From NCBI GenBank assembly GCA_006503475.1, contig RSEH01000162.1, positions 46,235-110,234 of the forward strand: a stretch of DNA of 64,000 nucleotides, written 5' to 3'. This DNA comes from Stentor roeselii (lineage: Eukaryota > Ciliophora > Heterotrichea > Heterotrichida > Stentoridae). The position numbers were made by a program, and so were the translations under genes. The notes under the pieces were generated by a model. That model did not search any database, was not told the DNA's origin, and saw nothing but the letters and a program-made list of their open reading frames with translations. Of the stretch, positions 19,122 through 28,519 are shown one piece after another; positions within the stretch are counted from its first letter, which is position 1, and each line of letters opens with the position of its first letter.

Positions 19122-19304
19122 TTCGAAGTTTTTCTTGATTAATCTAATAATAATCTTCGAATTTTACTCTTCATTTATCTAACAATTATCTTCTAATTTT
19201 ACTCTTCATTATTCTAACAATTATCTTCGAAGTTACTCTTCATTAATCTAATAATTATCTTCGAAGTATACTCTTCATTTATCTAATAATTATCTAAGAA
19301 GTCT
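19122..19304. repeat. Minisatellite, about five copies of a 34-35 bp unit
   Basis: Units begin TTCGAAGT (or TTCTAATT) at about 19122, 19156, 19191, 19226 and 19260, with a decayed partial at 19295. Each unit reads roughly TTCGAAGTTTACTCTTCATT then ATCTAATAATTATC. The array fills the gap between two convergent genes and its last unit overlaps the 3' end of the flippase coding region. Confidence 0.9.
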
Positions 19305-22300
19305 CCACTTTGCGATAATCTGCGGGGTCTATGAAAGTCATCAAGACCTTAATCAAATGAAGAGGCATCCAAGATATCAACGTGATGGCCAAGACCCTTA
19401 TCAAGAACTCTAAGGAAAATAAATAATTCAAGTCAAAGTAATTTTTCAATGCAAACATACTGAGCAGGTAAATGATCCCAGTGATTACCTGAGAAATTCC
19501 CATGGCCCAGTGAAACCTATCGATTTCCGTCATCACATTTAAAAGCTCTGTGAAAATCAGCGCTGTAAACGTAATTGAGACAATATTTGTGAAGTTATTT
19601 TCAGGGAACAAAAGGACTCCAGTCACTATTATCGCTGAACCTTGATAAGCACTTTTAAAAATACAAATGCAAAAAGACTTGAAACTAATCGCTTTACTCC
19701 TTCTCAATGACAGGTACAACTGAGGAAAGACCATCAAGGTGCTCAAGGTAGCGTCCTGGTCAAGCACAATTGAAAAGACAGGCATATTAGTGTAAAAAGT
19801 GGCATAACCCATCATCAAAATGCCATTATAAATCGGTATCGCATTGAAATAAAACATGCATGAAAAAAGTGCCTGAATCACTGAAATAATAACCCCTCGA
19901 TGAAATACAAAATTACTGAGCTTAGCAGTTCTCTTGTAACTATGTCTTCCATGACATAAAATCAAACTTCTCAAAGCGCTGAACTCTTCAATTGAAAAGT
20001 CTGCTGCCAGTGAAGCCTGCTTCCCTTCTTTCCCTTCAATGCCGATTCCCACATGAGCCGCTTGAATCATTCCAACATCATTTCCACCGTCTCCAATAGA
20101 ACAAATCCGTTTTTGGGTGTTATTTTTAAGAAGTTCTACAATTTGTGTCTTCTGGGTTGGAGCGATTCGACAACAAACAACAGCAGCGGCTTTTATCATG
20201 AATTCTAAAAAGCGCTTTGGATTGTTTGACATGATTCGGGCGACAGAGGCCCCGTCGATGACTAGAACAGTTCTTTGAAGGTTTCTTTTTGAGAGATCTG
20301 AGAGTTTTTTCTCGACTTCTTCTTGTTTCAGGTCCATTATTTCGAACCAGTCTTCTGTTCGAGTTTTTAGTTCTGTCGTTGTTGCGATGCATTGAGCTGT
20401 TTCTACCTTGTCACCTGTTAACACCCAAATCGTGATACCTGCACTTCGAAGGTCTTTTATTGTTTTGCCGACGTCTTTTTGTAACTTGTCTTCTACTCCG
20501 GTTACTCCCAAAAATTGAAGGTCCACTTCGAGCTCGTCGATTACTAGACGGATTTGACGGTCGCGGTCGTCTAAACTACATACGGCGTGATCGTATCGCT
20601 TTTTCCAGTCTCGGTAACTTTTCTCGGTTATTTCTTTGAATGCGAAGATTAGGGTTCGAAGACCCTCTCTGGCGAGTTTTTCACAATCCTCCACAAATTT
20701 CTCCTGAAAACTTGAATGTATTTTATCCTTCATGACATCTTCAGCACCTTTAACATAAAAATAAATCTTTCCTGCCTTCGGATGTTGTATGATGATTCCC
20801 ATTCTTTTGGTAGTGCTTGAAAACGGAAAAACATCAAGAACAACATACTTTTCAATATCGTTTTTCCTGAGTTTAAGCCATAAAGAGTTTTCAGTTCGAC
20901 AATTGAGTTCGATTCCATGAATATCTGCATATTTCACAAAAGCGATCTCATCTGGAGAAGAAGCTTGATAACTTGTTTCGCCCTTTTCATTATCGTCTTT
21001 TATTGGAGTGACGTTATGACAAATCGCCAGAGCTTTAACGAAGTTTTTGATGTTTTCTTTTTTACCTGTTTCTAGAACTGTTTCTAATGAGCTGATGTTT
21101 TTTATGAAGTCCATCTTTTCTTTTTGTTTCAAGTCATCTAACTCGTCATCGATTATTATTGCTTTCTTTAGAGACATCTCGTTACATGTTAAGGTCCCAG
21201 TTTTATCAGTTAACAAAAAGTCAATCCTTCCAAGTTCTTCCGGAATTCCCGAGTTCCTAGCAACAGTATTCGGTATTTTCGGATCTCCCTGTATAAGTCT
21301 ACAATACCAGATTTTCGCAAGGTCCAAGTTGACCCTCAAGCTAATAGGAATAATCGAGCTCAACAAAAGCAAATGTCTAAAAAACAAAATATGTGAAGAC
21401 CCATTAAATCCAGTCCCAACAACCAAAACAAACGACACTAAAATCATAAGTGCAAACATAAGTTTACTCAAAAAGTTCAGCTCCTCATCACAAACCCCGA
21501 ATTTAGCTCCAGCCTTATTCGAGTTCATGGCAACTCTAGTTTCTCTTCCAGTATAAACAACGACTCCAACAACACTTCCCTTAGTAAGTATCGTGCTAGA
21601 CCAAAGAGTATGTTCCAATTCAAGTCCTTCCGAAAGCACTCCTCCTTCACAGCTGATCTGAAAAGTTCCTTGAAACTTGTAAATATTCTTCGAAGGCTCC
21701 TCAGCGATGAGTTCAAGTCTATCCGAAGCGAAAGACTCCGGAGGTAATCCGTCAATAAGCATTTTTTGAGTCCCTGCCACAGCCCTTCGAAGTTTCCAGT
21801 CAGTTTCCCCGTCAAGCTGGTCAGTCCTGATGAAGACTGAACCTGAGTCTTCACTTGTCGAGAGAAGAATCATGTCTGCTGGAATTCTTTCGCCTGCTTT
21901 AATTTCAATCAGATGACCCACTTCGATGCTGCTTGCAGAGATACTCGAACGCCCAGCGTTCGTGATTCGAGTGAAAACTTGTGAATTTACTGAACGGTCT
22001 CGACGCCATCTTGTGATATCATCGAAAGCTTCTTTTAGTATCGTTATTGTCAGCACAAAGGCTAAGGGACCAATGTAGGTTATTAAAAAACCGACTTGGA
22101 AAGGTGGGTAAAGCTGGGCTATTGTTATCAGGAGGTAAAAAAAATTGAAGAAGTACTTGAATTGATTGTAGATCACCAGAGGGATTATTGTTAGGATGTT
22201 GTATTTAGTGTTTTTTATTGAGTTTTCTGGAAACTTCTCTGGGATTGTTGTACCGTTGCAGAAGATTTCACGCATCTTTGAAGATAGGTTCGGGGGGGAG

Positions 22301-22329
22301 AGAAGGAGACTCGCTTTTAAGTCATCCAT
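19294..22329 (-). CDS. P4-ATPase phospholipid flippase, ATP9/Neo1 type
   Basis: A 1011-residue P-type ATPase. Motifs in order: membrane helices at ~50-100, actuator loop PADMILLS (150-157) and DGETDWKL (173-180), TM region ~290-345, phosphorylation site DKTGTLT (375-381), nucleotide-binding SSPDEIAFV, then LTGDKVETA and GDGGNDVGMI, and C-terminal helices. DGET replaces the cation-pump TGE(S) motif, marking the P4 class that flips aminophospholipids. IIPISLRVNLDLAK and IPEELGRIDFLLTDKTG resemble the ATP9/Neo1 subclass, which works without a CDC50 subunit in endosome/Golgi membranes. Its 3' end runs into the minisatellite. No frame break is seen. Confidence 0.92.
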   Translation of the reverse strand: MDDLKASLLLSPPNLSSKMREIFCNGTTIPEKFPENSIKNTKYNILTIIPLVIYNQFKYFFNFFYLLITIAQLYPPFQVGFLITYIGPLAFVLTITILKEAFDDITRWRRDRSVNSQVFTRITNAGRSSISASSIEVGHLIEIKAGERIPADMILLSTSEDSGSVFIRTDQLDGETDWKLRRAVAGTQKMLIDGLPPESFASDRLELIAEEPSKNIYKFQGTFQISCEGGVLSEGLELEHTLWSSTILTKGSVVGVVVYTGRETRVAMNSNKAGAKFGVCDEELNFLSKLMFALMILVSFVLVVGTGFNGSSHILFFRHLLLLSSIIPISLRVNLDLAKIWYCRLIQGDPKIPNTVARNSGIPEELGRIDFLLTDKTGTLTCNEMSLKKAIIIDDELDDLKQKEKMDFIKNISSLETVLETGKKENIKNFVKALAICHNVTPIKDDNEKGETSYQASSPDEIAFVKYADIHGIELNCRTENSLWLKLRKNDIEKYVVLDVFPFSSTTKRMGIIIQHPKAGKIYFYVKGAEDVMKDKIHSSFQEKFVEDCEKLAREGLRTLIFAFKEITEKSYRDWKKRYDHAVCSLDDRDRQIRLVIDELEVDLQFLGVTGVEDKLQKDVGKTIKDLRSAGITIWVLTGDKVETAQCIATTTELKTRTEDWFEIMDLKQEEVEKKLSDLSKRNLQRTVLVIDGASVARIMSNNPKRFLEFMIKAAAVVCCRIAPTQKTQIVELLKNNTQKRICSIGDGGNDVGMIQAAHVGIGIEGKEGKQASLAADFSIEEFSALRSLILCHGRHSYKRTAKLSNFVFHRGVIISVIQALFSCMFYFNAIPIYNGILMMGYATFYTNMPVFSIVLDQDATLSTLMVFPQLYLSLRRSKAISFKSFCICIFKSAYQGSAIIVTGVLLFPENNFTNIVSITFTALIFTELLNVMTEIDRFHWAMGISQVITGIIYLLSMFALKNYFDLNYLFSLEFLIRVLAITLISWMPLHLIKVLMTFIDPADYRKVETS

Positions 22330-22517
22330 GATGAAATATTAGGAAATTAATTTGAGTTGGTTTATGAGGTTTGGAGTGTTTTGGGAGGATTCGATGAAAG
22401 ATGAGTGTTTGATTTATTTTGTTGTGGTTTATGGAGAATTATGAATTTTAGATGGAAGGAAAATTTCAGGTTTATTGGTTTGATGTAGAAAGTTTAATTG
22501 TTATCATATGGATAAAT

Positions 22518-23267
22518 ATGAAATCTAAAAAGAGAGTCGAATTCGTTATATACGGCTTGCACCCTGCCTTGTTTTGTAGTGAAGTCGACCAGTATTTTAT
22601 ATGCCCAGTGTGTTATTTTGTTGCTAGTGATCCAGTTATGTGCAAGTCATGTGAACAGATATACTGCAAAGGATGTTTATCTCGTTATTCTCAAATCAAA
22701 GAGCCATCATGTAGAGTGTGCAAGTCTTCCCTAGAAATCATCCCGTTACGCAAGTTCCCTCGTAAAGTATACGAGTCCTTTTTCCTCTACTGTCCGAATT
22801 ACAACTTCGGCTGTCGATACGAAGGAGGAATCCAAGAGATCCACGAGCATAAAGATTCCTGTGAATTCAAAAAACTCAGTTGCCAAAACCCTCTTTGCGC
22901 GCATAACTTCTTGGCACGTGACCGAAAAGTAGAAAATTTTGACGTCTGTTCAGAGCAATGTCTTGATTCCTTCCTTTTATCTGAAATGCTCGGAAAGGAA
23001 AGTCGTGTTGAAATTTGCAAGTTTTTCTGGAAATGCGTTCAGGACCATAAAAAGGTTTACGCTGAGAAGATTGAGAAAGAGTTTGAAGAATTGAGCAAAA
23101 CTGAAGAAGAAACGAAAAATATGCATGAAAATGAGATAAAGGAACTTGAAGATAGATTAAATGAGTACAAGTGGCATATTCATATTGGAAAGTATGTTAA
23201 TGACCTCTGGACCTGCTGTCAACAGGATAAAACAGCTGTTGGGTGCTCGCCACTGCAAAGGACTTAA
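22518..23267 (+). CDS. RING plus TRAF-type zinc-finger protein (probable E3 ligase)
   Basis: From the Met at 22518 the product has 249 residues. Residues ~25-65 form a RING-like C3HC4-type finger (CPVC..., CKSCEQIYCKGC, CRVC). Residues ~90-150 form TRAF/SIAH-type fingers (CPNYNFGCRY, H..H..C, CQNPLC). The C-terminal part (~185-225) is a charged helix, probably coiled coil. This layout is common among ciliate E3 ubiquitin ligases. An in-frame Met 22 codons upstream (22452) would add a hydrophobic N-terminus. I prefer 22518 for its A/T-rich start context and because the added segment looks unlike the family. Stops of this gene and the CHY gene are 21 bp apart. Confidence 0.75.
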   Translation: MKSKKRVEFVIYGLHPALFCSEVDQYFICPVCYFVASDPVMCKSCEQIYCKGCLSRYSQIKEPSCRVCKSSLEIIPLRKFPRKVYESFFLYCPNYNFGCRYEGGIQEIHEHKDSCEFKKLSCQNPLCAHNFLARDRKVENFDVCSEQCLDSFLLSEMLGKESRVEICKFFWKCVQDHKKVYAEKIEKEFEELSKTEEETKNMHENEIKELEDRLNEYKWHIHIGKYVNDLWTCCQQDKTAVGCSPLQRT

Positions 23268-23288
23268 TGGTGAAATCTTAAATTTAAG

Positions 23289-24803
23289 TTATTTCTTCTT
23301 TTTGAACTTTCTTTTATCGTTTTTACTCATCCTGTCTAGGTTTCTGCAACCTTTTCCACCTTCCCAGAAACGTTTATCTGAGTCCATACCGTTTATGTTG
23401 CCTCCACATTTTTTGCAGATGTTTTTGCTTGAACATTTTTGGACTGTACTGCAGAAACCGCAAGCATATAACTCTGATCTTTGAGCTGGGTGGTCTGTAT
23501 TATCATCATGACAAATCATACAAGGAAACATCCTCAAACAGCAAGGAAACTTGAACCACCTATAAGAATTTTTAAAATGTTTACAAACTCCATTTTTCGG
23601 TAAAGGTTTCCCAGCAGAATTTTTTTCATTTTCTTCTTCTTTAGTTTCCTCGAATTCCAACCCATCAACCTGGAAAGTTCCTTTACTGAAGCAAGACTTG
23701 CAACTGATCATATAAGGAACATAGCAAGTGCCATTAAGCAAAGAGCCTGAGTCTTCACAGTCAGGACACGAAAAAGAAAGGTCAAAGTTAGGAATATCAA
23801 GAAGTAAACATCCAGAAAACCTCCCAAATGCCATTTTTTTTCCAGATTTGAGAAAAATGATAGGAGAAGTGACTTTAAACGACAAAGGAAGTGTGCAGCT
23901 ACACATAACCTGGTCTTCAAAGTAATAGTCTCCCACTGCCAGACCTACTTCAGAGAGAAAGCTCTTCACAAGATGGTGAGTCTCACACCTGGAGCATCCC
24001 AGTTCTAAGCTTAAAGAAGTGAAATGAGCACTTCCAAGATTCCTAAAAGTCAATTGTTTCGCAAGAATCACAAGATTTTTCTTCATCATCGTCATGTTGA
24101 CTATCGGAAATTCTTTTTTATCTTCATAAATTTGCCCAAATTTCTCATCCCTTATTTGAATCACCTCCAAATTATCAATAATTTCCTCTGCAATATTCCC
24201 AGAATTTTCCTTTACTTCTTCAACTTTAATCTTCACAACCTCATTTACAGGAAGGTCTTTAATTTCATTTTTTACATTCTGAGTAAGTTCCAACAATCTC
24301 TGAACTTTCAACTTCATTTCTTGTGACTTCTGCATTTGAACAGAAGAAGCGATTTCAGCAGAAATCTTCTGAATATGATTATCCAGATATTTCAACGCCT
24401 GAAAAGCCGAAGCGAATCGAACAGTTAACTTTTGAAGTTCATTTTCAAAAGCGAGTCTCATTTCATCAGGAAGATTTCCATTTAAAAGCAAAATTTGGCA
24501 ACCAACAGTGTTGAAGTCTTCATTCACCTTGATAAATATCTTCAAGACTCCACTTTTCCGAATATCTCTGCAGAGTTTTTCACAGAACTCGTCGGGATTT
24601 GATAGTTTGTGAGTGAAAATCGCTGAAAAGTCTTCTTTTGACTGAAAACTTGACTGGTACTTTCTTCTCAGTTGCGCGAATTCTTTTTCTCTGGAAGAGG
24701 AAAGACTTTGAAAATACTCAAAAAAGTTGTTTTTGAAGATTTTTTCGTTTTCATTGAAAATTTCGAGTTCCTCAGTTGTGAGGCCTTTTCCTTTTACTGA
24801 CAT
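23289..24803 (-). CDS. CHY-type zinc-finger protein
   Basis: A 504-residue protein. The N-terminal ~230 residues are helical and charged with no known domain. Residues ~255-370 hold several paired Cys motifs (CSRC, CSCTL, CPDC, CKSC). Residues ~400-475 are a CHY zinc finger: GVCKHFKNSYRWFKFPCC, then MICHDD, H, YACGFC and CKKCGG, giving the Cys/His ligands expected for this three-zinc domain. The basic tail (DKRKFKKKK) is separate. CHY proteins include mitochondrial import helper Hot13 and plant or animal ubiquitin-ligase subunits. This one lacks a RING after the CHY module, so a ligase role is not supported. It starts 25 bp from the divergent downstream gene. Confidence 0.85.
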   Translation of the reverse strand: MSVKGKGLTTEELEIFNENEKIFKNNFFEYFQSLSSSREKEFAQLRRKYQSSFQSKEDFSAIFTHKLSNPDEFCEKLCRDIRKSGVLKIFIKVNEDFNTVGCQILLLNGNLPDEMRLAFENELQKLTVRFASAFQALKYLDNHIQKISAEIASSVQMQKSQEMKLKVQRLLELTQNVKNEIKDLPVNEVVKIKVEEVKENSGNIAEEIIDNLEVIQIRDEKFGQIYEDKKEFPIVNMTMMKKNLVILAKQLTFRNLGSAHFTSLSLELGCSRCETHHLVKSFLSEVGLAVGDYYFEDQVMCSCTLPLSFKVTSPIIFLKSGKKMAFGRFSGCLLLDIPNFDLSFSCPDCEDSGSLLNGTCYVPYMISCKSCFSKGTFQVDGLEFEETKEEENEKNSAGKPLPKNGVCKHFKNSYRWFKFPCCLRMFPCMICHDDNTDHPAQRSELYACGFCSTVQKCSSKNICKKCGGNINGMDSDKRFWEGGKGCRNLDRMSKNDKRKFKKKK

Positions 24804-24828
24804 TAAAGATTATTCATAGAATATTTGA

Positions 24829-25974
24829 ATGAGTATTAAGAAAACTCTTATTGACAACTTCTTTAAAATCAGATGCGAGCCGGCACCTTCTATGCCTGAT
24901 CTTCTGGCTTGTGAAGAGATTAAAGCTGAGAAAGCCTTTTTGAGGTCCCAGTCTTCGATGAGTGATCATTTTAAAACTGCGAATTCAAGACCTAGCTCTG
25001 TTTCTAGCAATAGGTCAAGTAATATTAAGAGAAATAAAGCTTTGGATACTGAATTTACATTGGAGTTAACTGCGGCTATTAAGAAATTATCTTTGAGGAC
25101 ATTTTTGAATTTAAGTAGGCAGCCTGTCGATGAAAATAGTCTTTGCTTGGTTTTTGCTTTTATTATGCTTGTTGGAATTGTGGATACCAAAGGCCCAGCA
25201 AGCATGATAAAAAATTCCAAAAGCAAGGTAGTCCCAGCCTTTTCCTTCTACCTGAAAAACTCTGGAAAACTAATCCAAATCATCAGAAAAATTCCAAAAT
25301 CTTTAAAAAATCCAGAAAATTCAAATATTTTGAAAAAAGTCCAAGGTTTGATGAAAATACTAGACCATAAAAAAGTCCAGAATTTCTTAGAAATCCATGA
25401 TTTTATTCAGGAAGCCCTAAACTTTGCCTCATCACAAAAAGAAATCACAGAAATCAAGAACCCAAAAATGCCAGATTTTTCATTCAACCCAACAATTTCC
25501 AGTCTTTCAAAAACCTCATCATGCCAGGCAGGGCCTTCACCAATTTCCACAAAAACTTTCATAAAAAAATCACGAAATACAAGTAGTTTCGACTTGAATA
25601 CTAAAAACGTTCAAAGGTCATCAAAGCCAAAACATGAAAAGTCTAGTTCCTTTTCAGGTGCGATTTTAAAAGACCAGAGTTATTTTCAAGCTCCATTGAA
25701 AGAAAACCAGGAAAAAAAACAACAAACCAAGAAAAAAGTCTCTTCAGGCGAAGGTCTTGACCATGGAAGACAGAGTCGGACTGAGAAGTTCCTGCTTGAC
25801 AGTCGAATCAACAAAAGGATTCAAGAAAAATTGGTGAAATTCTTGAAAGATAAGCAGATTGAAGAAGATCATTCAAAAGTGATTCAAGATTTTGTGACGA
25901 CTCTTCCTTGTTCCGAAGTGAACTCGAATACTTACAAGTTAGCAGAAATTTACTTAAACAAACATTGTAAGTAA
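24829..25974 (+). CDS. Hypothetical protein with a helical domain, possible dynein-stalk-like fold
   Basis: A 381-residue protein. Residues ~70-200 form a compact helical region (AIKKLSLRTFLNLSRQP, LVFAFIMLVGI, KVQNFLEIHDFIQEALNFA). It loosely recalls the stalk/hinge module near the microtubule-binding domain of dynein heavy chains, but the match is weak and unchecked. Residues ~210-330 are Ser/Lys-rich and disordered. The last ~55 residues form a helical unit (RINKRIQEKLVKFLKDKQ). Its TAA stop abuts the stop of the next gene with zero spacing. Codon bias on the + strand flips near 25200, within the gene. Confidence 0.7.
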   Translation: MSIKKTLIDNFFKIRCEPAPSMPDLLACEEIKAEKAFLRSQSSMSDHFKTANSRPSSVSSNRSSNIKRNKALDTEFTLELTAAIKKLSLRTFLNLSRQPVDENSLCLVFAFIMLVGIVDTKGPASMIKNSKSKVVPAFSFYLKNSGKLIQIIRKIPKSLKNPENSNILKKVQGLMKILDHKKVQNFLEIHDFIQEALNFASSQKEITEIKNPKMPDFSFNPTISSLSKTSSCQAGPSPISTKTFIKKSRNTSSFDLNTKNVQRSSKPKHEKSSSFSGAILKDQSYFQAPLKENQEKKQQTKKKVSSGEGLDHGRQSRTEKFLLDSRINKRIQEKLVKFLKDKQIEEDHSKVIQDFVTTLPCSEVNSNTYKLAEIYLNKHCK

Positions 25975-28374
25975 TTAAATTACTGATATATAATCGATTT
26001 CTTTCTTTAACATGTGCCAGAGCTGAAGGTATTTTGTTAGGTCGGAACATTTTAACTTTACTCGCAGGTCAAAAAAGTAGTTTTCCCATTCTTCTGGGGT
26101 AAGGGAATCTTCAATCGTTTTTGCGAGTTCTAGGATTTTGGTTTCGTTTCGGTCGATGTAATCGAGAATTTGCTTTACGTGTTTATCGTAACCTGCAAAG
26201 AACTCAGAAACAACAGCACTTGAAAGAACTCCATGGAAAACACAATTTTCAATAAAATCATCTTTACCTATCAAGTTCTGTTCATCAAAATCAAGAGATT
26301 TAATAAACTGCAAGTACTTATGCGGACAAATATGTCTAAGAACAACATTAACCTGCCCCTTAGTCAAATAATTATAATCCGTGACGATTTTAATACACAA
26401 AACTGCTCCAGTCTTAATTCTTTGTACAAACCTTTCAAAAATTTCCATTGAAACATCAACAAACCTATCCAAATCAACAAGTCCAGCCTTATTAATAGTT
26501 GTCGGGTCAGGAACAACAAGTTTATTACTCTGTTCAATCAACCCCGCAAAGTCACTTTTCGGCAGAATTAATTCAAACTTACATCGAATACATTCCAAAA
26601 CTCTCAAATAAGGAAAAAGTTTATTTTGCAAAGGATTCGCCGAATCAGGTAACACCCCAATTCGACTGTTTATCATAAATTCATGAATCCTTACAAACAT
26701 CTCAGTTCCTTCTTGTGACAGTTCAGGCATTTCTGGACTTTTTCCTGCATTCAAAGCGCGAAGAAACCAGGAAAATTTCGGGTTTTCATTTGTGTAAAGA
26801 AGACAACCTGTGATCATTTCTTGGAATTTTCTTTCTGCTAAGGATTTAATGTTGTATTTTTCTATGAATTTCAGAAAAAGGAATTCAGAAAATTTTGAGT
26901 TTTTTGAAAATTTTTTGGAAATCGCGAGGTTTATGTAGTAGTCTACGTGATTCGATAGTTTTTTGTAGGATGACTTTGTGAATTTTGCTAGTTTTGATGC
27001 TGGCTGGGATGTGATACCTGCGATTACGTTTGAAACGTTTATGGAGTCTCTTGGGGTTAGAACTGAGGAGTCATTTAGAGTCCTGGATGTGTTTTTTCGA
27101 TTGAATGGCTGGACCTTGAACTTGGTATTCACTATTAAAGACGTCTTTTCTTTTGCTTTTTCAGCAGAAAGTTGCACTTGTGGTGATTTTCTAATCTGAT
27201 TAAACCTTCTCGACTTTTGAAGTAAATCAATAGCTGTTTTGAATCCAAAAAGCCAAGATTCACAATTATTATCTTCCGTCAAAGCCATTTCAGCCAAAGC
27301 TTGAAAGTCAGTTTCCACTGGCGGGTCAAGATTTTCAAGTAAAAGGCTCAAGTCTTGTTTGAATTTGTTTTGCCGTTCTTGCTCAAGTTCCAAATTAGGA
27401 GAAACTGCCTTATGCGACTTGGGTATCGCGATATGAAGAGTTGAATATGAACTATCAGTGAAGGAATCACTTTCGGCAGACTCTTCAGATGAACTGAGGT
27501 CGGGCATGAAGTCGGTTTGGCATTGAACTGATTCCATTTTCAGTTTTTTGCTTTTGTTGATGATGAATTCTTCGTATTCCCAGCTCGTGCTGGAGATGAA
27601 CTGCTTTAGTTTCTCGTTTTCTTCTTCTTTTTCTCTTAGGTCGCTTTGAAGCAGGGCTATTTGAGATTTGTGGGATTCTAGAAGGTCTTGGAATTTTTTC
27701 AGGTGTGCCTTGTGTGATAAGTCTAGAGTTTCTAGCTCTTCAATGTGCTTCTTTTTATCCTTTTCGCAGATGTAGAGTAGATAATCGGGGTACTTTTTCC
27801 ATAGAGTCGCTAGAGTCTCGATTATGTGTTTTAATAACTCTGCACGACTTTTACATTGAACAGAAACTTGCCGGACAACTTCATTCAAAGCGATGCTATA
27901 AATCGATTCAGCCTTTTCAATAAATGAATGGTCAGGAGTCATTCGACTAATCAAAATATTTTCCATTTCAGGAAGTTCGCTTTTAACAATATCTTGAAGC
28001 CATTTCTCAATACTTTCAGTTTCCTTAATGCTTGTAGGGTTTCTGGTCTTACTAATTTTCATAATTTTTCTCATATCTGACAAAACAACAGGAATATTAA
28101 TTTTTTGAGAGGTCTTCGAATGAGTATCAAGAATATGCGAAATGTCTCTTGGAGTTTTAGATGAAAACATATGTAAAAATTTTTTCTTCTTGTCTTCATC
28201 AATCATATCCTTTCTTGAAAGGCACAAGTCAGGATTAACTGAAGGATCACCAGCTAATCTCGGAAGAGAAACATTTTTCAATTGTTCAGAAGATAAATTT
28301 TTTATAAGCTTTCCTGAGATAATCGTCGAATAATTTTTCTGAAAGTCTTCCATAATTATTAACACTTTCTTCAT
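25975..28374 (-). CDS. Coiled-coil protein with axonemal dynein light-chain-like segment (DNALI1/AXDND1-like)
   Basis: A 799-residue protein. Residues ~145-205 (FIEKAESIYSIALNEVVRQV, SVQCKSRAELL) resemble the conserved core of axonemal dynein light chain p28/DNALI1 and the related AXDND1: an acidic helix, then RQV.VQC..R.ELL. Residues ~205-270 are coiled coil. Residues ~280-330 are Ser/acidic. The C-terminal 200 residues contain EF-hand-like helices (SLDFDEQNLIGKDDFIENC). It is far longer than DNALI1, closer to AXDND1-type proteins. A second Met at codon 8 could be the start. Its stop touches the upstream convergent gene's stop. Confidence 0.6.
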   Translation of the reverse strand: MKKVLIIMEDFQKNYSTIISGKLIKNLSSEQLKNVSLPRLAGDPSVNPDLCLSRKDMIDEDKKKKFLHMFSSKTPRDISHILDTHSKTSQKINIPVVLSDMRKIMKISKTRNPTSIKETESIEKWLQDIVKSELPEMENILISRMTPDHSFIEKAESIYSIALNEVVRQVSVQCKSRAELLKHIIETLATLWKKYPDYLLYICEKDKKKHIEELETLDLSHKAHLKKFQDLLESHKSQIALLQSDLREKEEENEKLKQFISSTSWEYEEFIINKSKKLKMESVQCQTDFMPDLSSSEESAESDSFTDSSYSTLHIAIPKSHKAVSPNLELEQERQNKFKQDLSLLLENLDPPVETDFQALAEMALTEDNNCESWLFGFKTAIDLLQKSRRFNQIRKSPQVQLSAEKAKEKTSLIVNTKFKVQPFNRKNTSRTLNDSSVLTPRDSINVSNVIAGITSQPASKLAKFTKSSYKKLSNHVDYYINLAISKKFSKNSKFSEFLFLKFIEKYNIKSLAERKFQEMITGCLLYTNENPKFSWFLRALNAGKSPEMPELSQEGTEMFVRIHEFMINSRIGVLPDSANPLQNKLFPYLRVLECIRCKFELILPKSDFAGLIEQSNKLVVPDPTTINKAGLVDLDRFVDVSMEIFERFVQRIKTGAVLCIKIVTDYNYLTKGQVNVVLRHICPHKYLQFIKSLDFDEQNLIGKDDFIENCVFHGVLSSAVVSEFFAGYDKHVKQILDYIDRNETKILELAKTIEDSLTPEEWENYFFDLRVKLKCSDLTKYLQLWHMLKKEIDYISVI

Positions 28375-28519
28375 AGTTGATTAAACTTTCTTATTATTTA
28401 TTTAAAGATTTTCATGATTTCTTTAAATCATTTCTCGAGTCTTGAAAATTCATGATAAGAAGTATTTATGACAGATGTAAAATGTTAAACTTTTCATATT
28501 TTAACACGTAAGTTTATAA

